This document shows positions 49,489 through 58,426 of a DNA stretch of 60,766 nt, in pieces. This DNA comes from G963666705 sp963666705. Its GTDB lineage: Bacteria; Pseudomonadota; Alphaproteobacteria; CADEGL01. Position numbers and translations under genes: made by a program. A model generated the notes under the pieces. It did not search any database, had not been told where the DNA came from, and was given only the letters and a program-made list of their open reading frames with translations. The DNA lies in the NCBI GenBank assembly GCA_963666705.2, contig CAXXKO010000027.1, positions 1 to 60,766 of the forward strand. The letters are read 5' to 3'. Positions within the stretch are counted from its first letter, which is position 1. Each line of letters starts with the position of its first letter.

Positions 49489-50469
49489 TTAAGCCGCTTG
49501 TTGTTGATGGTTCAAGCGGCGGTGTTGGATAGTCAGTTTTTTGATCCTGTTCCTCCTTTCAATGATGGCGGTATCGCGCCCGAAGTAGGCATCGGCGGGG
49601 GTTACATTCGCTAGGCTCTCGTGGTAGCGGCGGTTGTTGTAGTGATCGACGAAAGCGCCGATCTGGTTTTCGAGATCGCCTGGTAGATAATAGTTTTCCA
49701 GCAGGACGCGGTTTTTCAGGGTTTGATGCCAACGCTCGATCTTGCCCTGGGTCTGGGGATGATAGGGAGCCCCACGGACATGATTGATACCTTGGTCTTC
49801 GAGCCATTCCGCGAGATCACCGGAGATATAAGACGAGCCATTGTCGCTGAGCAGCCTGGGTTTGTGGATGACCTTGGCTTGGTCGCAGCCTGATACCTTC
49901 AACGCCAGTTTGAATGTTGCCGTCACATCATCCGCCTTCATAGTGGTGCAGAGCTTCCAAGCAATGATGTAGCGGGAATAGTCGTCGAGGATGGTCGACA
50001 GGTAAAACCAGCCCCAGCCGATGACCTTGAGATAGGTGAAGTCGGTCTGCCACAGCTGGTTCGGCGCCGTGGTCTTGTCGCGGAACTCATCGGCTGCCTT
50101 GATGACCACGAAAGCGGGGCTGGTGATCAGGTCGTGGGCCTTGAGAAGTCGGTAAACCGAGGCTTCCGAGACAAAGTAGCCCCTGGTGTCCGTAAACCTG
50201 ACGGCCAGTTCCCGGGGCGACAGTTGCGTCTCCTCCAGGGCAAGATCGATGATCTGCCCCCGGACATCATCCGGGATACGGTTCCACACCCGGCCTGGGC
50301 TGCTGTTGCGATCCTCAAGACCGGCGTCGCCAAAGGCCAGAAAGCGATCGTACCAGCGATAAAAGGTGGTCTTCGGAATGCCCAGCTCGTCCAAAGTGGA
50401 CCCGACGCCCAGGTGGGACTGCTCGACCAGGCGGATGATCTCCAGCTTCTCGGATGCGGGGCACCTCAT
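49489..50469 (-). CDS. IS3-family transposase OrfB (integrase catalytic domain)
   Basis: 326 residues. An N-terminal helix-turn-helix segment (LDELGIPKTTFYRWYDRFLA) precedes the rve core, with the first Asp in LWQTDFTYLKVIGWGWFYLS, the second in LLSDNGSSYISGDL and the Glu in HPQTQGKIERWHQTLKN. ATG 50469 overlaps the orfA stop (ATGA). It lies in the -1 frame of orfA, and an A8 run upstream can shift ribosomes into this frame to give an OrfAB fusion. Confidence 0.92.
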   Translation of the reverse strand: MRCPASEKLEIIRLVEQSHLGVGSTLDELGIPKTTFYRWYDRFLAFGDAGLEDRNSSPGRVWNRIPDDVRGQIIDLALEETQLSPRELAVRFTDTRGYFVSEASVYRLLKAHDLITSPAFVVIKAADEFRDKTTAPNQLWQTDFTYLKVIGWGWFYLSTILDDYSRYIIAWKLCTTMKADDVTATFKLALKVSGCDQAKVIHKPRLLSDNGSSYISGDLAEWLEDQGINHVRGAPYHPQTQGKIERWHQTLKNRVLLENYYLPGDLENQIGAFVDHYNNRRYHESLANVTPADAYFGRDTAIIERRNRIKKLTIQHRRLNHQQQAA

Positions 50470-50840
50470 TCCTCGCCTCCCCCATGCCCGATCATGTTTT
50501 TTTTAAGAAGACGGTTCTCCAGCGAAAGTTCGGCGACCAACTCCTTCAAGTCGCGCATCTCCTGGCGCAGGCCTTTAACCTCGCCCGAGGTCGCTTGGCG
50601 CCCGGTGTCGCCGGCGAGCCGCTTCTTGCCCGCTTCCAAAAACTCTTTCGACCAGCTGTAATACAGACCCTCGGCGATGCCCTCGCGGCGGCACAAGGCG
50701 GCGATGCTCTCCTCGCCGCGCAGGCCCGACACCACGATCCGGATCTTCTCCTCAGCCGTATACTGCTTGCGTGTCTTGCGGCGAATATCCCGAACCGTTC
50801 TTTCCGCCGGGTCGTTCTTGCTCATTGATTTCTGTCTCAT
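50466..50840 (-). CDS. IS3-family transposase OrfA (DNA-binding)
   Basis: 124 residues. Helix-turn-helix region RKQYTAEEKIRIVVSGLRGE and ALCRREGIAEGLYYSWSKEF, then a leucine-rich helix (LRQEMRDLKELVAELSLENR) for multimerisation. Near the 3' end a run of eight A (50497-50504, read on the minus strand as CTT AAA AAA AAC) is a classical -1 slippery site. The -1 frame after it is open and leads into orfB. ATG 50840 or 50825 could be the start. Confidence 0.9.
   Translation of the reverse strand: MRQKSMSKNDPAERTVRDIRRKTRKQYTAEEKIRIVVSGLRGEESIAALCRREGIAEGLYYSWSKEFLEAGKKRLAGDTGRQATSGEVKGLRQEMRDLKELVAELSLENRLLKKNMIGHGGGEE
50497..50504 (-). promoter_or_regulatory. Programmed -1 frameshift site in IS3 orfA
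   Basis: Eight consecutive A residues on the minus strand, in the codon context CTT AAA AAA AAC. The -1 frame continues without stop through the orfB start, as needed for the OrfAB transposase in IS3-family elements. Confidence 0.75.
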
Positions 50841-50895
50841 CTTCGTTCCCTTCGGTCACTACGATGAGCCAGAAATCCTCCGTTATGCAATTACC

Positions 50896-52167
50896 TCAAT
50901 TCGTCCCAAAGGCGCTGACGTCAGACAGTCGGACAACCTTGGCCCCGATCTTCACCAGCTTGTCGCGCAACGTCGTCATCGACCAGTGCTCCACCTCCTT
51001 CGGCAAAGCCAGTGTCCTCATGAAGTTGCCCAGATTGTAGGCCAGGGCGTGAAGCTGGAGCCGAACGGCATTGTTGCGGAACTTGCGACATGACAGACGG
51101 GTCCAGTTGATGGCGTTCTTGCCTTCCTTGATGTGCTGCTCCGCCGTGCCACGGTGATTATAGAACGCCACCACCCGCTTGGTAGGGCGCGACAGATTAG
51201 TGACGATGAAACCGACGCGAGGAACCAGCTCGCCGGGGTGCCACTCCACTTTGGCCACGACACGGCGCTTCTTGTTCCACGATCCGGCCTGATAGCTGAA
51301 GCTGGCGTGGAAACGGCGAACATGGTCGGGCGGGCGACCGACAGGTCGCGTAAGCAGATGGGCAATGTTCCGCTGGAGAATCGCGTTCGCTTTGAGGCGG
51401 ATGACGTAGAGTAATCCCTCGGCTTCGAGATATTCGTATATCTCCGGTGAGGCGAAGGCGGCATCGCCACGAAAATACAGCCGCACCTTCCTTTCCTTAT
51501 AGCGCATCACCACCGGCTCCAGAACATTCCGCCATCCGTCGGCACTGTGAACATTACCGGGGCGCAGGGAACATCTCTCCAAGTCGCCGAACTGGTTGAA
51601 CAGGAATAGCGGATGGTAGCAGGTACAGCCGAAGTGACCATTGTACGCTGTTCCCTCTTGTTCGCCATGGGTCGGGCTGACGCTGCTGTCCATGTCGAGA
51701 ATGATCATCTTCGGCGGATGGCGGTCATGAACCTTGTCGATCCACACCCCGTTCATGTCGACCAAGGCTTCAACGTTCTCGTCGGTGGCCAATAGCTCCG
51801 TCTCGAAGCGTCCCATCTGGCTGGTGGAAGCGGCCTGTCTTTCGATGGCCTTGCCGCCAACAATCCAGCGCATGGCGGGATCGCGTCCCAGACGGTCGGC
51901 GTCGTTCACATCGTCATAGCCGCCAAGGCGCCCGAAAACGGACTGGCGAAACTGACCCGTCTTGCCGTGCCATCCGTTCTTGCCGGTACGGCTATCCTGG
52001 AAAACACCCTCGGCCATCTCAGTCAGGCCGAGGGCATCGTCAAGCTCCCGGTAGGCGAGCAACCCGGCGTCAGAAGTAATCTTGGAACCATGGAATTCAA
52101 GCTTCAAGCGACGGTCAAAATCGACCCGTAAACTGTCCCGTTTCGATTCACCCATCGGGTGTCCCAT
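50896..52167 (-). pseudogene. IS1380-family transposase, C-terminus truncated by the IS3 end
   Basis: 423 codons remain. RVDFDRRLKLEFHGSKITSD at the start, the first Asp in ILDMDSSVSPTHGEQEGTAY, the second in YFRGDAAFASPEIYEYLEAE and the Glu in NHRGTAEQHIKEGKNAINW are typical, so the catalytic triad is kept. The normal ending after LVKIGAKVVR is missing: from about 50928 the frame continues in the IS3 inverted repeat (LSDVSAFGTN) and stops at 50896. A matching IS1380 fragment is not found left of the IS3. Probably inactive. Confidence 0.82.
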
Positions 52168-52200
52168 ACCTGCTGCTCCATCAATGCATCAACATATTGA
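50928..52200 (-). mobile_element. Truncated IS1380-family element
   Basis: The side carrying the transposase 3' end was lost where the IS3 (49416-50927) abuts. The other boundary lies somewhere after the transposase start, near 52170-52210; I cannot define its inverted repeat because the partner end is gone. Confidence 0.65.
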
Positions 52201-52504
52201 TTCTTATAGCAGAATTCCCATCACGGGGCATGGAATATCGAGTTCACTTGGGAAATGGGGGTCAATATATCCCTTGGTACGACCGAATGGGTAGTAGATA
52301 TAATCCTCGCCTCTCGGCGCAAATGGGAGACGCGCATACCATCGGTAGGACATGCTCTAGACCTCCGTGTCTCACGGACCGTCAATCGTAACTCTCTCGG
52401 GCGGCGGGTCGCAACCCGACCGAGACACTCGCGCTTCGCTAGTGCTTGAATGTGGAGCGGGCGACCGATGGGACGCGGTCGGACCCGCCGCTCATTTCAG
52501 GCCT
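52168..52504. other. Non-coding stretch between IS1380 and the acyl-CoA dehydrogenase gene
   Basis: About 340 bp of comparatively AT-rich DNA with the outer end of IS1380. Near 52400-52425 GGGCGGCGGGTCGCAACCCG can form a hairpin. Short frames exist but none has a ribosome binding site or protein-like composition. It may be residue of a former neighbour of the IS. Confidence 0.4.
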
Positions 52505-53689
52505 TCAGTTCCCGTGCCCCGACACCCAGCCGGTGTAGACGTCGAGGCCGCGTTTCTTGATCTGGCCGCCGATGATGGCGCGCTGGATCTCCGAGGTGCC
52601 TTCCCAGATGCGCTCGACGCGCATCTCGCGATAGAGGCGCTCGACCGGGTTCTCGCGCATGTAGCCGCGGCCGCCCAGCACTTGGACGGCCCGGTCGACC
52701 ACGCGCCCCGCCATCTCTGAGGCCTGGAGCTTCACGGCGCTGGCGCGGGCGTGGACGAGCTTCGCATCCACCTCCCGGTCCGCCTCCCAGGCGACGCGGT
52801 AGAGCAGGCTCTTCGACGCCATGATATCGACGGCCATGTCGGCGAGCATGAACTCGACACCCTGGTATTCGCGGATGGGGCGGCCGAACTGCTCGCGCTC
52901 CGCCGCCCAGTCGCTGGCCACCTGGGCCGCGCGGGTGGCGGCGCCGATGCAGCGCGCCGCGATCTCGAGCCGCGCCTCGATGAACCAGTCCTTGGTCAGC
53001 TCGAAGCCCTCGCCGATGCCGCCCAGCATGCGGCCCTCACCCACCTCGACATCCTCGAACAGCACCTCGGCATGCTCGAAGACGTAAGTGTGGGTGAACT
53101 TGGGATAGCGCTTGGCGCGCACGCCGCCCTCGGCCTTGTCCACAAGAAAGAGGGTCGGCTTGTCGGGGTCACCGTCCACATGGGTGTGGACGATCATGTA
53201 GTCGCAGGCGTCATAGGAGGTGACGAACCACTTCTCGCCGTTGATGACGTACTTGTCGCCGCGCCGGATTGCCGTGGTGCGCACCTGGCGCGGGTCGGAG
53301 CCGGCGCCGGGCTCGGTAATGGCGAAGCAGCCGCGCCGCTGCCCGGCGCAGCTCGGCTTGAGGTAGTCCTCGATCTGCTCGGGCGAGCCCAAGCGCAGGC
53401 AGGAGGCCGGGCGCCAGACCAGCGCCCACAGGCAGCCCGTGGCCTTGCCCAGCTCCTCCTGCGCCAGCATCTGCTGGAGCACCGTATAGCCCTGCCCGCC
53501 GACATCCTCAGCCTGATTGTAGGCGTTGAGGCCGCGAGCCAGGACCTCACGCGAGACCTGGGCCAGAGTGTCGTCGGGAAGGCCCTCGCTCTCCTCGCAT
53601 TCGAGCTCGAGGGGGAACAGCACCTCCTCGGCGAAGGCGCGGGCGCGCGCCTGGATTTCCCGATCCTCACGGTCGAGCGTGAAGTCCAT
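52505..53689 (-). CDS. Acyl-CoA dehydrogenase
   Basis: 394-residue FAD enzyme that oxidises acyl-CoA thioesters to enoyl-CoA. The flavin-binding signature CFAITEPGAGSDPRQVRTTA, GEKWFVTSYDACDYMIVHTH and the C-terminal VQVLGGRGYMRENPVERLYR with the catalytic Glu in RIWEGTSEIQRAIIGGQI are present. ATG 53689 follows AAGGAG. Immediately upstream lies the 150-bp structured element, 18 bp from the start codon. The next upstream gene on the strand encodes an acyl-CoA synthetase, so both probably handle one carboxylic acid. Confidence 0.94.
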   Translation of the reverse strand: MDFTLDREDREIQARARAFAEEVLFPLELECEESEGLPDDTLAQVSREVLARGLNAYNQAEDVGGQGYTVLQQMLAQEELGKATGCLWALVWRPASCLRLGSPEQIEDYLKPSCAGQRRGCFAITEPGAGSDPRQVRTTAIRRGDKYVINGEKWFVTSYDACDYMIVHTHVDGDPDKPTLFLVDKAEGGVRAKRYPKFTHTYVFEHAEVLFEDVEVGEGRMLGGIGEGFELTKDWFIEARLEIAARCIGAATRAAQVASDWAAEREQFGRPIREYQGVEFMLADMAVDIMASKSLLYRVAWEADREVDAKLVHARASAVKLQASEMAGRVVDRAVQVLGGRGYMRENPVERLYREMRVERIWEGTSEIQRAIIGGQIKKRGLDVYTGWVSGHGN

Positions 53690-53707
53690 TTGAAGCCACT
53701 CCTTCCT

Positions 53708-53857
53708 TAATACCGATCGGCCTTAAGGGAGACCGATCGTATGATCCCTCAAACGCCGGGCGGCCGCATCCGCGGCCTTGGCTTCCTCGCATAAGCTCGG
53801 GCGCGCGGTCGCGCTTGCCAGACGGTGATGAGCCGAGCTCATCGCCGCCCGGTATAA
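53708..53857 (-). repeat. Structured intergenic element, copy 1 (possible leader RNA)
   Basis: About 150 bp, bounded by TAATACC (53708-53714) and GGTATAA (53851-53857). Predicted stems: CGATCGG 53714-53720 with CCGATCG 53733-53739; GGCCGC 53762-53767 with GCGGCC 53772-53777 around loop ATCC; GATGAGC 53827-53833 with GCTCATC 53837-53843. A second copy at 60512-60662 keeps the stems by paired changes. It lies between the acyl-CoA synthetase stop and the dehydrogenase ribosome binding site. The strand of action is inferred from the genes it precedes. Confidence 0.7.
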
Positions 53858-53861
53858 TTCA

Positions 53862-55970
53862 TCAGCCGTGGGCGACGATGCCCACCATGCCGCTGCGCGG
53901 TACTACCAAACCGTCGAGCGCCGTTACCCCGTGGGGGCCGGCGATCACCGGGTTCACGTCCACCTCGCCCAGGTGCTCCGACAGCGCCGCCGCCATGACG
54001 GAGAAGCACGAGAGGGCGTGGGCGAGCGCGCCCAAATCGGCCGCGGGCGCGCCCCGCACGCCATCGAGCAACGGGCGGATGGCCAGCGCATCGATGAGGC
54101 GGCGCGCCGTCGCCACGCCGAAGGGCAGCAGGGCGAAGGCGCGGTCGCGCAACAGCTCGATCAACACGCCGCCCGCACCGACCACGACGAGGGGGCCGAA
54201 CTGGGCGTCCTGGATCATGCCGAAGGCCAGCTCCACCCCCCGCGCGGCCATGGGGGCGACGAGGACGCGCGGGCCGAGCCGCGCGGCGAGGTCGTCGTAG
54301 GCGTCGGCGAGGGCGCGCGCATCCGTGAGGCCGAGCTTGACACCGCCCACGTCCGACTTGTGCAGGACACCCGGCATGGCCGTCTTGAGGACGGCGGGGT
54401 AGCCGAGCTCTCCGGCCGCGGCCAGCGCCGCCGCCAAATCCTCCACCACCCGGCGCGGAAGCGTGGGCACGCCGAAGTCCGAGAGCAGGGCCAGGCTCCC
54501 CGCCTCGTCCATGGCCCCACCCGCCGAAAGCTCGGCGCGCCAATGCGCGGCCGCGCCCACGGGCGGCGCCGGCGTCAGCTCCGCCAGGCGGGCGCGGAAA
54601 TCCCGGTAGTCGAACGCGTGCTTGACGGCGCGCAGCATCTGGCGCGTGCCGTCGAGGACCGGCACGCCGGCTTCCGTCGCCTTGATGACGATGTCGCGGT
54701 GGGCGACGCCGCTGAAATTGGTGGCGAGAGCGACGGGCTTCTCCGTGTGCCCAAGCGTCTCGCCCACCACCCGCGTCAGGTTCTCGCTCAGCTCCTCGCC
54801 CGTGCGCAAATCACGCAGCATGACGGCGACGGCCGTGTCCGGGTCGTCCACGAGGGCCTGGAAGCAGTCGCGGAAGACGCCCTCGTAATCGTGCCGGGTG
54901 CCCCAGGCGTCGGTCGGGTTGACGGGCTCCAGCTCCGGCGACAGGCGGGCGCGCAGCTTGGCCCTGGTCTCCGCGCCAATGTCGGCTAAGGGCACGCCCA
55001 AATCGCTCGCCAGGTCCACGAGCATGCCGCGCTCGCCACCCGAATCGCCAACGACGGCGAGCCCGCCCGGCCCCGGCTGGCGTGGGCTCGAGAGCAGCGC
55101 CAAGGTGGACGCCATCTCGTAGAGGTCGGTCACGCGGACGACGCCATAGCGCTCGAACACGGCCTGATAGGCGGCGTCGTTACCGGCGATGGCGCCCGAG
55201 TGGGTTGCGGCCATGCGCGCACTCACCGCCGTGCGGCCGACCTTGAGCACCACGACCGGCACACGGCGCTCGCGCGCGCGCTCGAGCGCGGCGACGAAGC
55301 CCTCGGGGTCGCGCACGGTCTCGAGGAAGAGGGCGATCACCCGCGTCGAGTCCTGCGCCAGCGCGTAGTGCATATAGTCGGCCATGGTGGTGGCCATCTC
55401 GCGCCCGCTGGAGACCACCAGGTTGAAGGCGAGGCGCGGGTCGGCCTGGGGGATGCTGCCGTAGGCGGTGCCGGAATGGGTGATGAAGGCGATGCCGCCG
55501 TGGGCGGTCTTGTAAGGCGTCGGGTAACCGGTGACGTAGCACTTCGAATCGAGGTTGTTGTAGCCCATGCAGTTGCCGCCGCAGATCGGCATGCCGGCCT
55601 CGCGCGCCATGGCGCCCAGACGCTCGGCCAGGGGCGGGTCGCGGTCGCCTTCGAGGTAGCAGCTATCGAAGATGGTGGCGGCGCGGGCGCCGTGCTCGAT
55701 CACCCCGGCAAGCACGCCTTCGAGGCGCGCGCTCTTGACGGCGAGGACGGCCAGGTCCACGGGCTCCGGCAGATCGGCGATCGAGGGGAAACAGGGGTAG
55801 CCCAGCACCTCGTCGTACTTGGGGTTGACGGCGTAGACGGCGCCGTCGAAGCCCGCCTCGCAAATCGCCGCCATCATGCCGTGGCCGAAGCTGGGCGCGC
55901 TCGCCGAGGCGCCGAGGAAGGCGATATTTCGGGGTGCGAGCAACGGCGTCAGGGGATGGTCTTCGCTCAT
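53862..55970 (-). CDS. ADP-forming acyl-CoA synthetase (acetate-CoA ligase type), fused subunits
   Basis: 702 residues. The N-terminal CoA-binding domain has PRNIAFLGASASAPSFGHGM and GYPCFPSIADLPEPVDLAVL. The middle succinyl-CoA-synthetase-like domains contain GIAFITHSGTAYGSIPQADP, ATHSGAIAGNDAAYQAVFER and VGDSGGERGMLVDLASDLG. The C-terminal ATP-grasp part has GYPAVLKTAMPGVLHKSDVG and EVDVNPVIAGPHGVTALDGL. It makes an acyl-CoA with ATP to ADP; the acid is unknown. ATG 55970 gives the family start, the longer frame does not. It precedes the structured element and the acyl-CoA dehydrogenase on the same strand. Confidence 0.9.
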   Translation of the reverse strand: MSEDHPLTPLLAPRNIAFLGASASAPSFGHGMMAAICEAGFDGAVYAVNPKYDEVLGYPCFPSIADLPEPVDLAVLAVKSARLEGVLAGVIEHGARAATIFDSCYLEGDRDPPLAERLGAMAREAGMPICGGNCMGYNNLDSKCYVTGYPTPYKTAHGGIAFITHSGTAYGSIPQADPRLAFNLVVSSGREMATTMADYMHYALAQDSTRVIALFLETVRDPEGFVAALERARERRVPVVVLKVGRTAVSARMAATHSGAIAGNDAAYQAVFERYGVVRVTDLYEMASTLALLSSPRQPGPGGLAVVGDSGGERGMLVDLASDLGVPLADIGAETRAKLRARLSPELEPVNPTDAWGTRHDYEGVFRDCFQALVDDPDTAVAVMLRDLRTGEELSENLTRVVGETLGHTEKPVALATNFSGVAHRDIVIKATEAGVPVLDGTRQMLRAVKHAFDYRDFRARLAELTPAPPVGAAAHWRAELSAGGAMDEAGSLALLSDFGVPTLPRRVVEDLAAALAAAGELGYPAVLKTAMPGVLHKSDVGGVKLGLTDARALADAYDDLAARLGPRVLVAPMAARGVELAFGMIQDAQFGPLVVVGAGGVLIELLRDRAFALLPFGVATARRLIDALAIRPLLDGVRGAPAADLGALAHALSCFSVMAAALSEHLGEVDVNPVIAGPHGVTALDGLVVPRSGMVGIVAHG

Positions 55971-56124
55971 CACTTCTTCCCGTGAGTGACGGTGGGCCGG
56001 GCGGCCCGGTCTTCTTCCCGCGGCTGGCGGCGGCCCAGGCGGCCCGGCGCTTGGGGCTTTGCGTCTCGCACCCCCGCGACGTAGCTTAGCCGCCGTGGAT
56101 TTGCAATGGCCAGGGAGACCGGAG

Positions 56125-57189
56125 ATGGATGCGAGGACCAACGTGGATGTCGGCAAGCTGCGCGCGGACGTGGGTTTGTCCTGGAATACCTGGTCCAAGC
56201 AGATGGGCGGCCTGCAGATGATCGTGCTGCGCGAGAAGGGCGTGGATGCCCTCGTGCAGTTCAAGCTGAAGGTCCTCGGCAGCCAACAGGAAGGCTACTA
56301 CCTCCAAGGGCTGAAGAAGCTCGGCATCGACAACGACACGCCGGCCGTGGCCGCCGCCAAGTACCATTACCTGTCCAACAGGATCGGCGGGGTGAACCTG
56401 GAATATATCGAGGAATCACCCAAGAAGGCCTGGATTCGCTATACGCCGCCGAATGTCTTCTATGCCGGCATGGGCGTCCTCGCGATCCCCGCCGCGGTCC
56501 AGCGCGCGGTCTTCGCCGCCTGGCACGCGCACAACGCCAAGTACATGAAATGCCCCAACCTGGGCTACGTCTGCACCAAGATATTCCAGGACGGCGCGCC
56601 CTACGACGAAGGCTATTTCATCGAGTACGACGAGCCGGTCGCGCCCCATAACGCGGTGCGTTACGAGCATGTGTCCCGCTCCCCGGAATACGACGCGGAC
56701 AAGGCGCCCAAGCTCGACCCGGCGATCTGGCCCGAGGCGCGCCAGCTCCGCGCCAAGCGGAAATACGCCGGCTCTTACGTTCGCACGGCCGCCGAATCCC
56801 TGCTCAACGTCTTCGGCGAGAAGCCGGGCGCCTACATGATCGAGCTGACCCTCAGCGCGATCGGCATGCAGTATGCCCAGATCCTGACGGACGAGACCGG
56901 CGTAGAGGGCCGCGACGTGCATGCGATCGCCGCCCTCCTCCACCGCCTTCTGGAGGCACGCGAGGACGATGCGACCCTGGAGACGCTCGGCGACACCCGT
57001 GCCGCCATCACCATGCGCAGCTACAAGCCCTTCGAGGCGAACGCCGAGGAATGCGTGCGCCAGGCCTTCTTCGCCTTCCCCCGGCAGATCACCCGAATCC
57101 TCAACGGCCGCGTGCGCATCACCCGCGCGATGGAGGGCCCGGAGACCGAGGTCTGGACGCTGGAGGACACCGGGGCCTGGCTGTATTAG
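56125..57189 (+). CDS. Conserved-looking protein of unknown function
   Basis: 354 residues, soluble. No motif I can name. It has ordinary alpha/beta composition, a region with paired cysteines (KYMKCPNLGYVCTKIFQDG) and many aromatic residues. The length and the interspersed Cys/His/Asp positions recall L-2-amino-thiazoline-4-carboxylate hydrolase-like folds, but this is a guess. ATG 56125 has GGAGACCGGAG upstream; the longer frame from 56059 has none. Divergent from the acyl-CoA synthetase (155 bp apart) and followed at 139 bp by a LysR regulator on the same strand. Confidence 0.65.
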   Translation: MDARTNVDVGKLRADVGLSWNTWSKQMGGLQMIVLREKGVDALVQFKLKVLGSQQEGYYLQGLKKLGIDNDTPAVAAAKYHYLSNRIGGVNLEYIEESPKKAWIRYTPPNVFYAGMGVLAIPAAVQRAVFAAWHAHNAKYMKCPNLGYVCTKIFQDGAPYDEGYFIEYDEPVAPHNAVRYEHVSRSPEYDADKAPKLDPAIWPEARQLRAKRKYAGSYVRTAAESLLNVFGEKPGAYMIELTLSAIGMQYAQILTDETGVEGRDVHAIAALLHRLLEAREDDATLETLGDTRAAITMRSYKPFEANAEECVRQAFFAFPRQITRILNGRVRITRAMEGPETEVWTLEDTGAWLY

Positions 57190-57327
57190 GAAATATCCGC
57201 TTGCGTCGAGACGGCGGCGGCCCGGTCCCCGGCGCCACGTCGCGGTCATATGAGGTTTTCTCCACTCATCCTTGCTGGGCTAACCGAATATCCTTAGTCT
57301 GACCGAGAAATACTCGGGGTCCAGCCC

Positions 57328-58251
57328 ATGGGTCGAGAGCTACCATCCCTCAATGCCATGCGCGCCTTCGAGGCGGCGTCGCGGCATTTGAGCTTCAGCC
57401 GCGCGGCGGAGGAGCTGTCCGTCACCCCGGCCGCCGTGAGTCACCATATCAAGGGGCTCGAGGCGAGCCTCGGCGTCAAGCTTTTCCGGCGCATGAGCAA
57501 CGGCATCAAGCTGACGGACGCGGGCGAGGCCTATGTGCCGGCCCTGCGCGACGGATTCGACCGCCTGGCGGACGCGAACCGGCGGGTCATGGCGCTCGGC
57601 GGGCGCGACTACCTGACCGTGCGCGTCGCGCCATCGCTCGCGGTCAAGTGGCTGGGGCCGCGCCTCGACCGCTTCCACCTGGCCCACCCGGATATCGCGA
57701 TGCGCATCGAATCGGCGCCCGCATCGGTCGATTTCGCGCACGAGCCGGTCGACCTCGCGATCCTGCCCCACAGCGGCTCGCAAGCCGACATGCGCGTCGA
57801 CGCGCTGCTGCGCGGCGAGGCCTTCCCGGTGTGCAGCCCGCGCCTGCCCAAGGCCAACCTGCCGCTTCACGTGCCCGAGGACCTGGGCCGCTACCCCCTC
57901 CTCCATGTCGCGGCGGGCCAGCCCGACCCGTCGCTGCCCGATTGGACGGTGTGGCTCAAGGCCGCCGGCATCACCGGCATCGACTCCATGCACGGCCCCC
58001 GCTACCCGCGCGCGAGCGTGGCCCTCCAGGCCGCCATCGAGGGCCGCGGCGTGGCCCTCGGCTCGACCGTGCTGGCGGCCGACGACCTGGCCGCTCGGCG
58101 CCTGGTGCGGCTCTTCCACCTGAGCCTGCCGGTCGAGCGCGGCTATTGCGTCGTCTGCCCCAGGGCGCGGGCCGACGACCCCAAGGTCGCGGCCTTCCGC
58201 GACTGGATCATGGCCGAGGCGCGGGCGTTCGAGGCCGGGTCGGCGCGTTAG
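57328..58251 (+). CDS. LysR-family transcriptional regulator (GcvA-like)
   Basis: 307 residues. The N-terminal winged helix spans about residues 5-64 (LNAMRAFEAASRHLSFSRAA, ELSVTPAAVSHHIKGLE, LGVKLFRRMSNGIKLTDAGE). The effector domain follows (LTVRVAPSLAVKWLGPRLDR, IEGRGVALGSTVLAADDLAA). This is the GcvA/AmpR-like branch. Likely controls the neighbouring catabolic genes: the upstream unknown gene, the divergent synthetase/dehydrogenase pair or the convergent flavoprotein gene. ATG 57328; no T-N11-A operator was convincingly located. Confidence 0.9.
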   Translation: MGRELPSLNAMRAFEAASRHLSFSRAAEELSVTPAAVSHHIKGLEASLGVKLFRRMSNGIKLTDAGEAYVPALRDGFDRLADANRRVMALGGRDYLTVRVAPSLAVKWLGPRLDRFHLAHPDIAMRIESAPASVDFAHEPVDLAILPHSGSQADMRVDALLRGEAFPVCSPRLPKANLPLHVPEDLGRYPLLHVAAGQPDPSLPDWTVWLKAAGITGIDSMHGPRYPRASVALQAAIEGRGVALGSTVLAADDLAARRLVRLFHLSLPVERGYCVVCPRARADDPKVAAFRDWIMAEARAFEAGSAR

Positions 58252-58282
58252 AGCTCTCGCGGGGCCGTGCCACCGGCCTCCC

Positions 58283-58405
58283 CCTTCGTCCTTCGACAGG
58301 CTCAGGATGAGGAGGCTCAGGGTGAGGCTGTACACACATCCTGGGCGAGGCTTCACACGGACCCCAGGCGAGGCCCTCATGCTGAGCTTGTCGAAGTATG
58401 GGGGC
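58283..58405. repeat. REP-like inverted repeat between convergent genes
   Basis: CCTTCGACAGGCTCAGGATGAG (in two halves around 58289-58310) is mirrored by CTCATGCTGAGCTTGTCGAAG near 58377-58397, with a further GAGGCTCAGGGTGAGGC unit between. This matches the widespread proteobacterial repeat type containing TTCGACAAGCTCAG. It lies between the LysR stop and the flavoprotein stop and may act as a bidirectional terminator. Confidence 0.75.
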
Positions 58406-58426
58406 CGATCGCACGCTTGCGCGCCC

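Larger units (their letters stand above)
49416..50927 (-). mobile_element. IS3-family insertion sequence
   Basis: About 1512 bp. The ends begin TGTC and share an imperfect terminal inverted repeat of some 65 bp (both contain TTTGGGAC and ATAACGGAGGAT). It encodes overlapping orfA and orfB. I see no target duplication: the left flank ends CCGAT and the right flank begins GTCGG. On the right it runs directly into a truncated IS1380, so a deletion after insertion is likely. Confidence 0.85.

Noticed and set aside
52197..52391. 64-codon plus-strand frame after IS1380
   Set aside because: No ribosome binding site, no family pattern, lies partly in the IS end.
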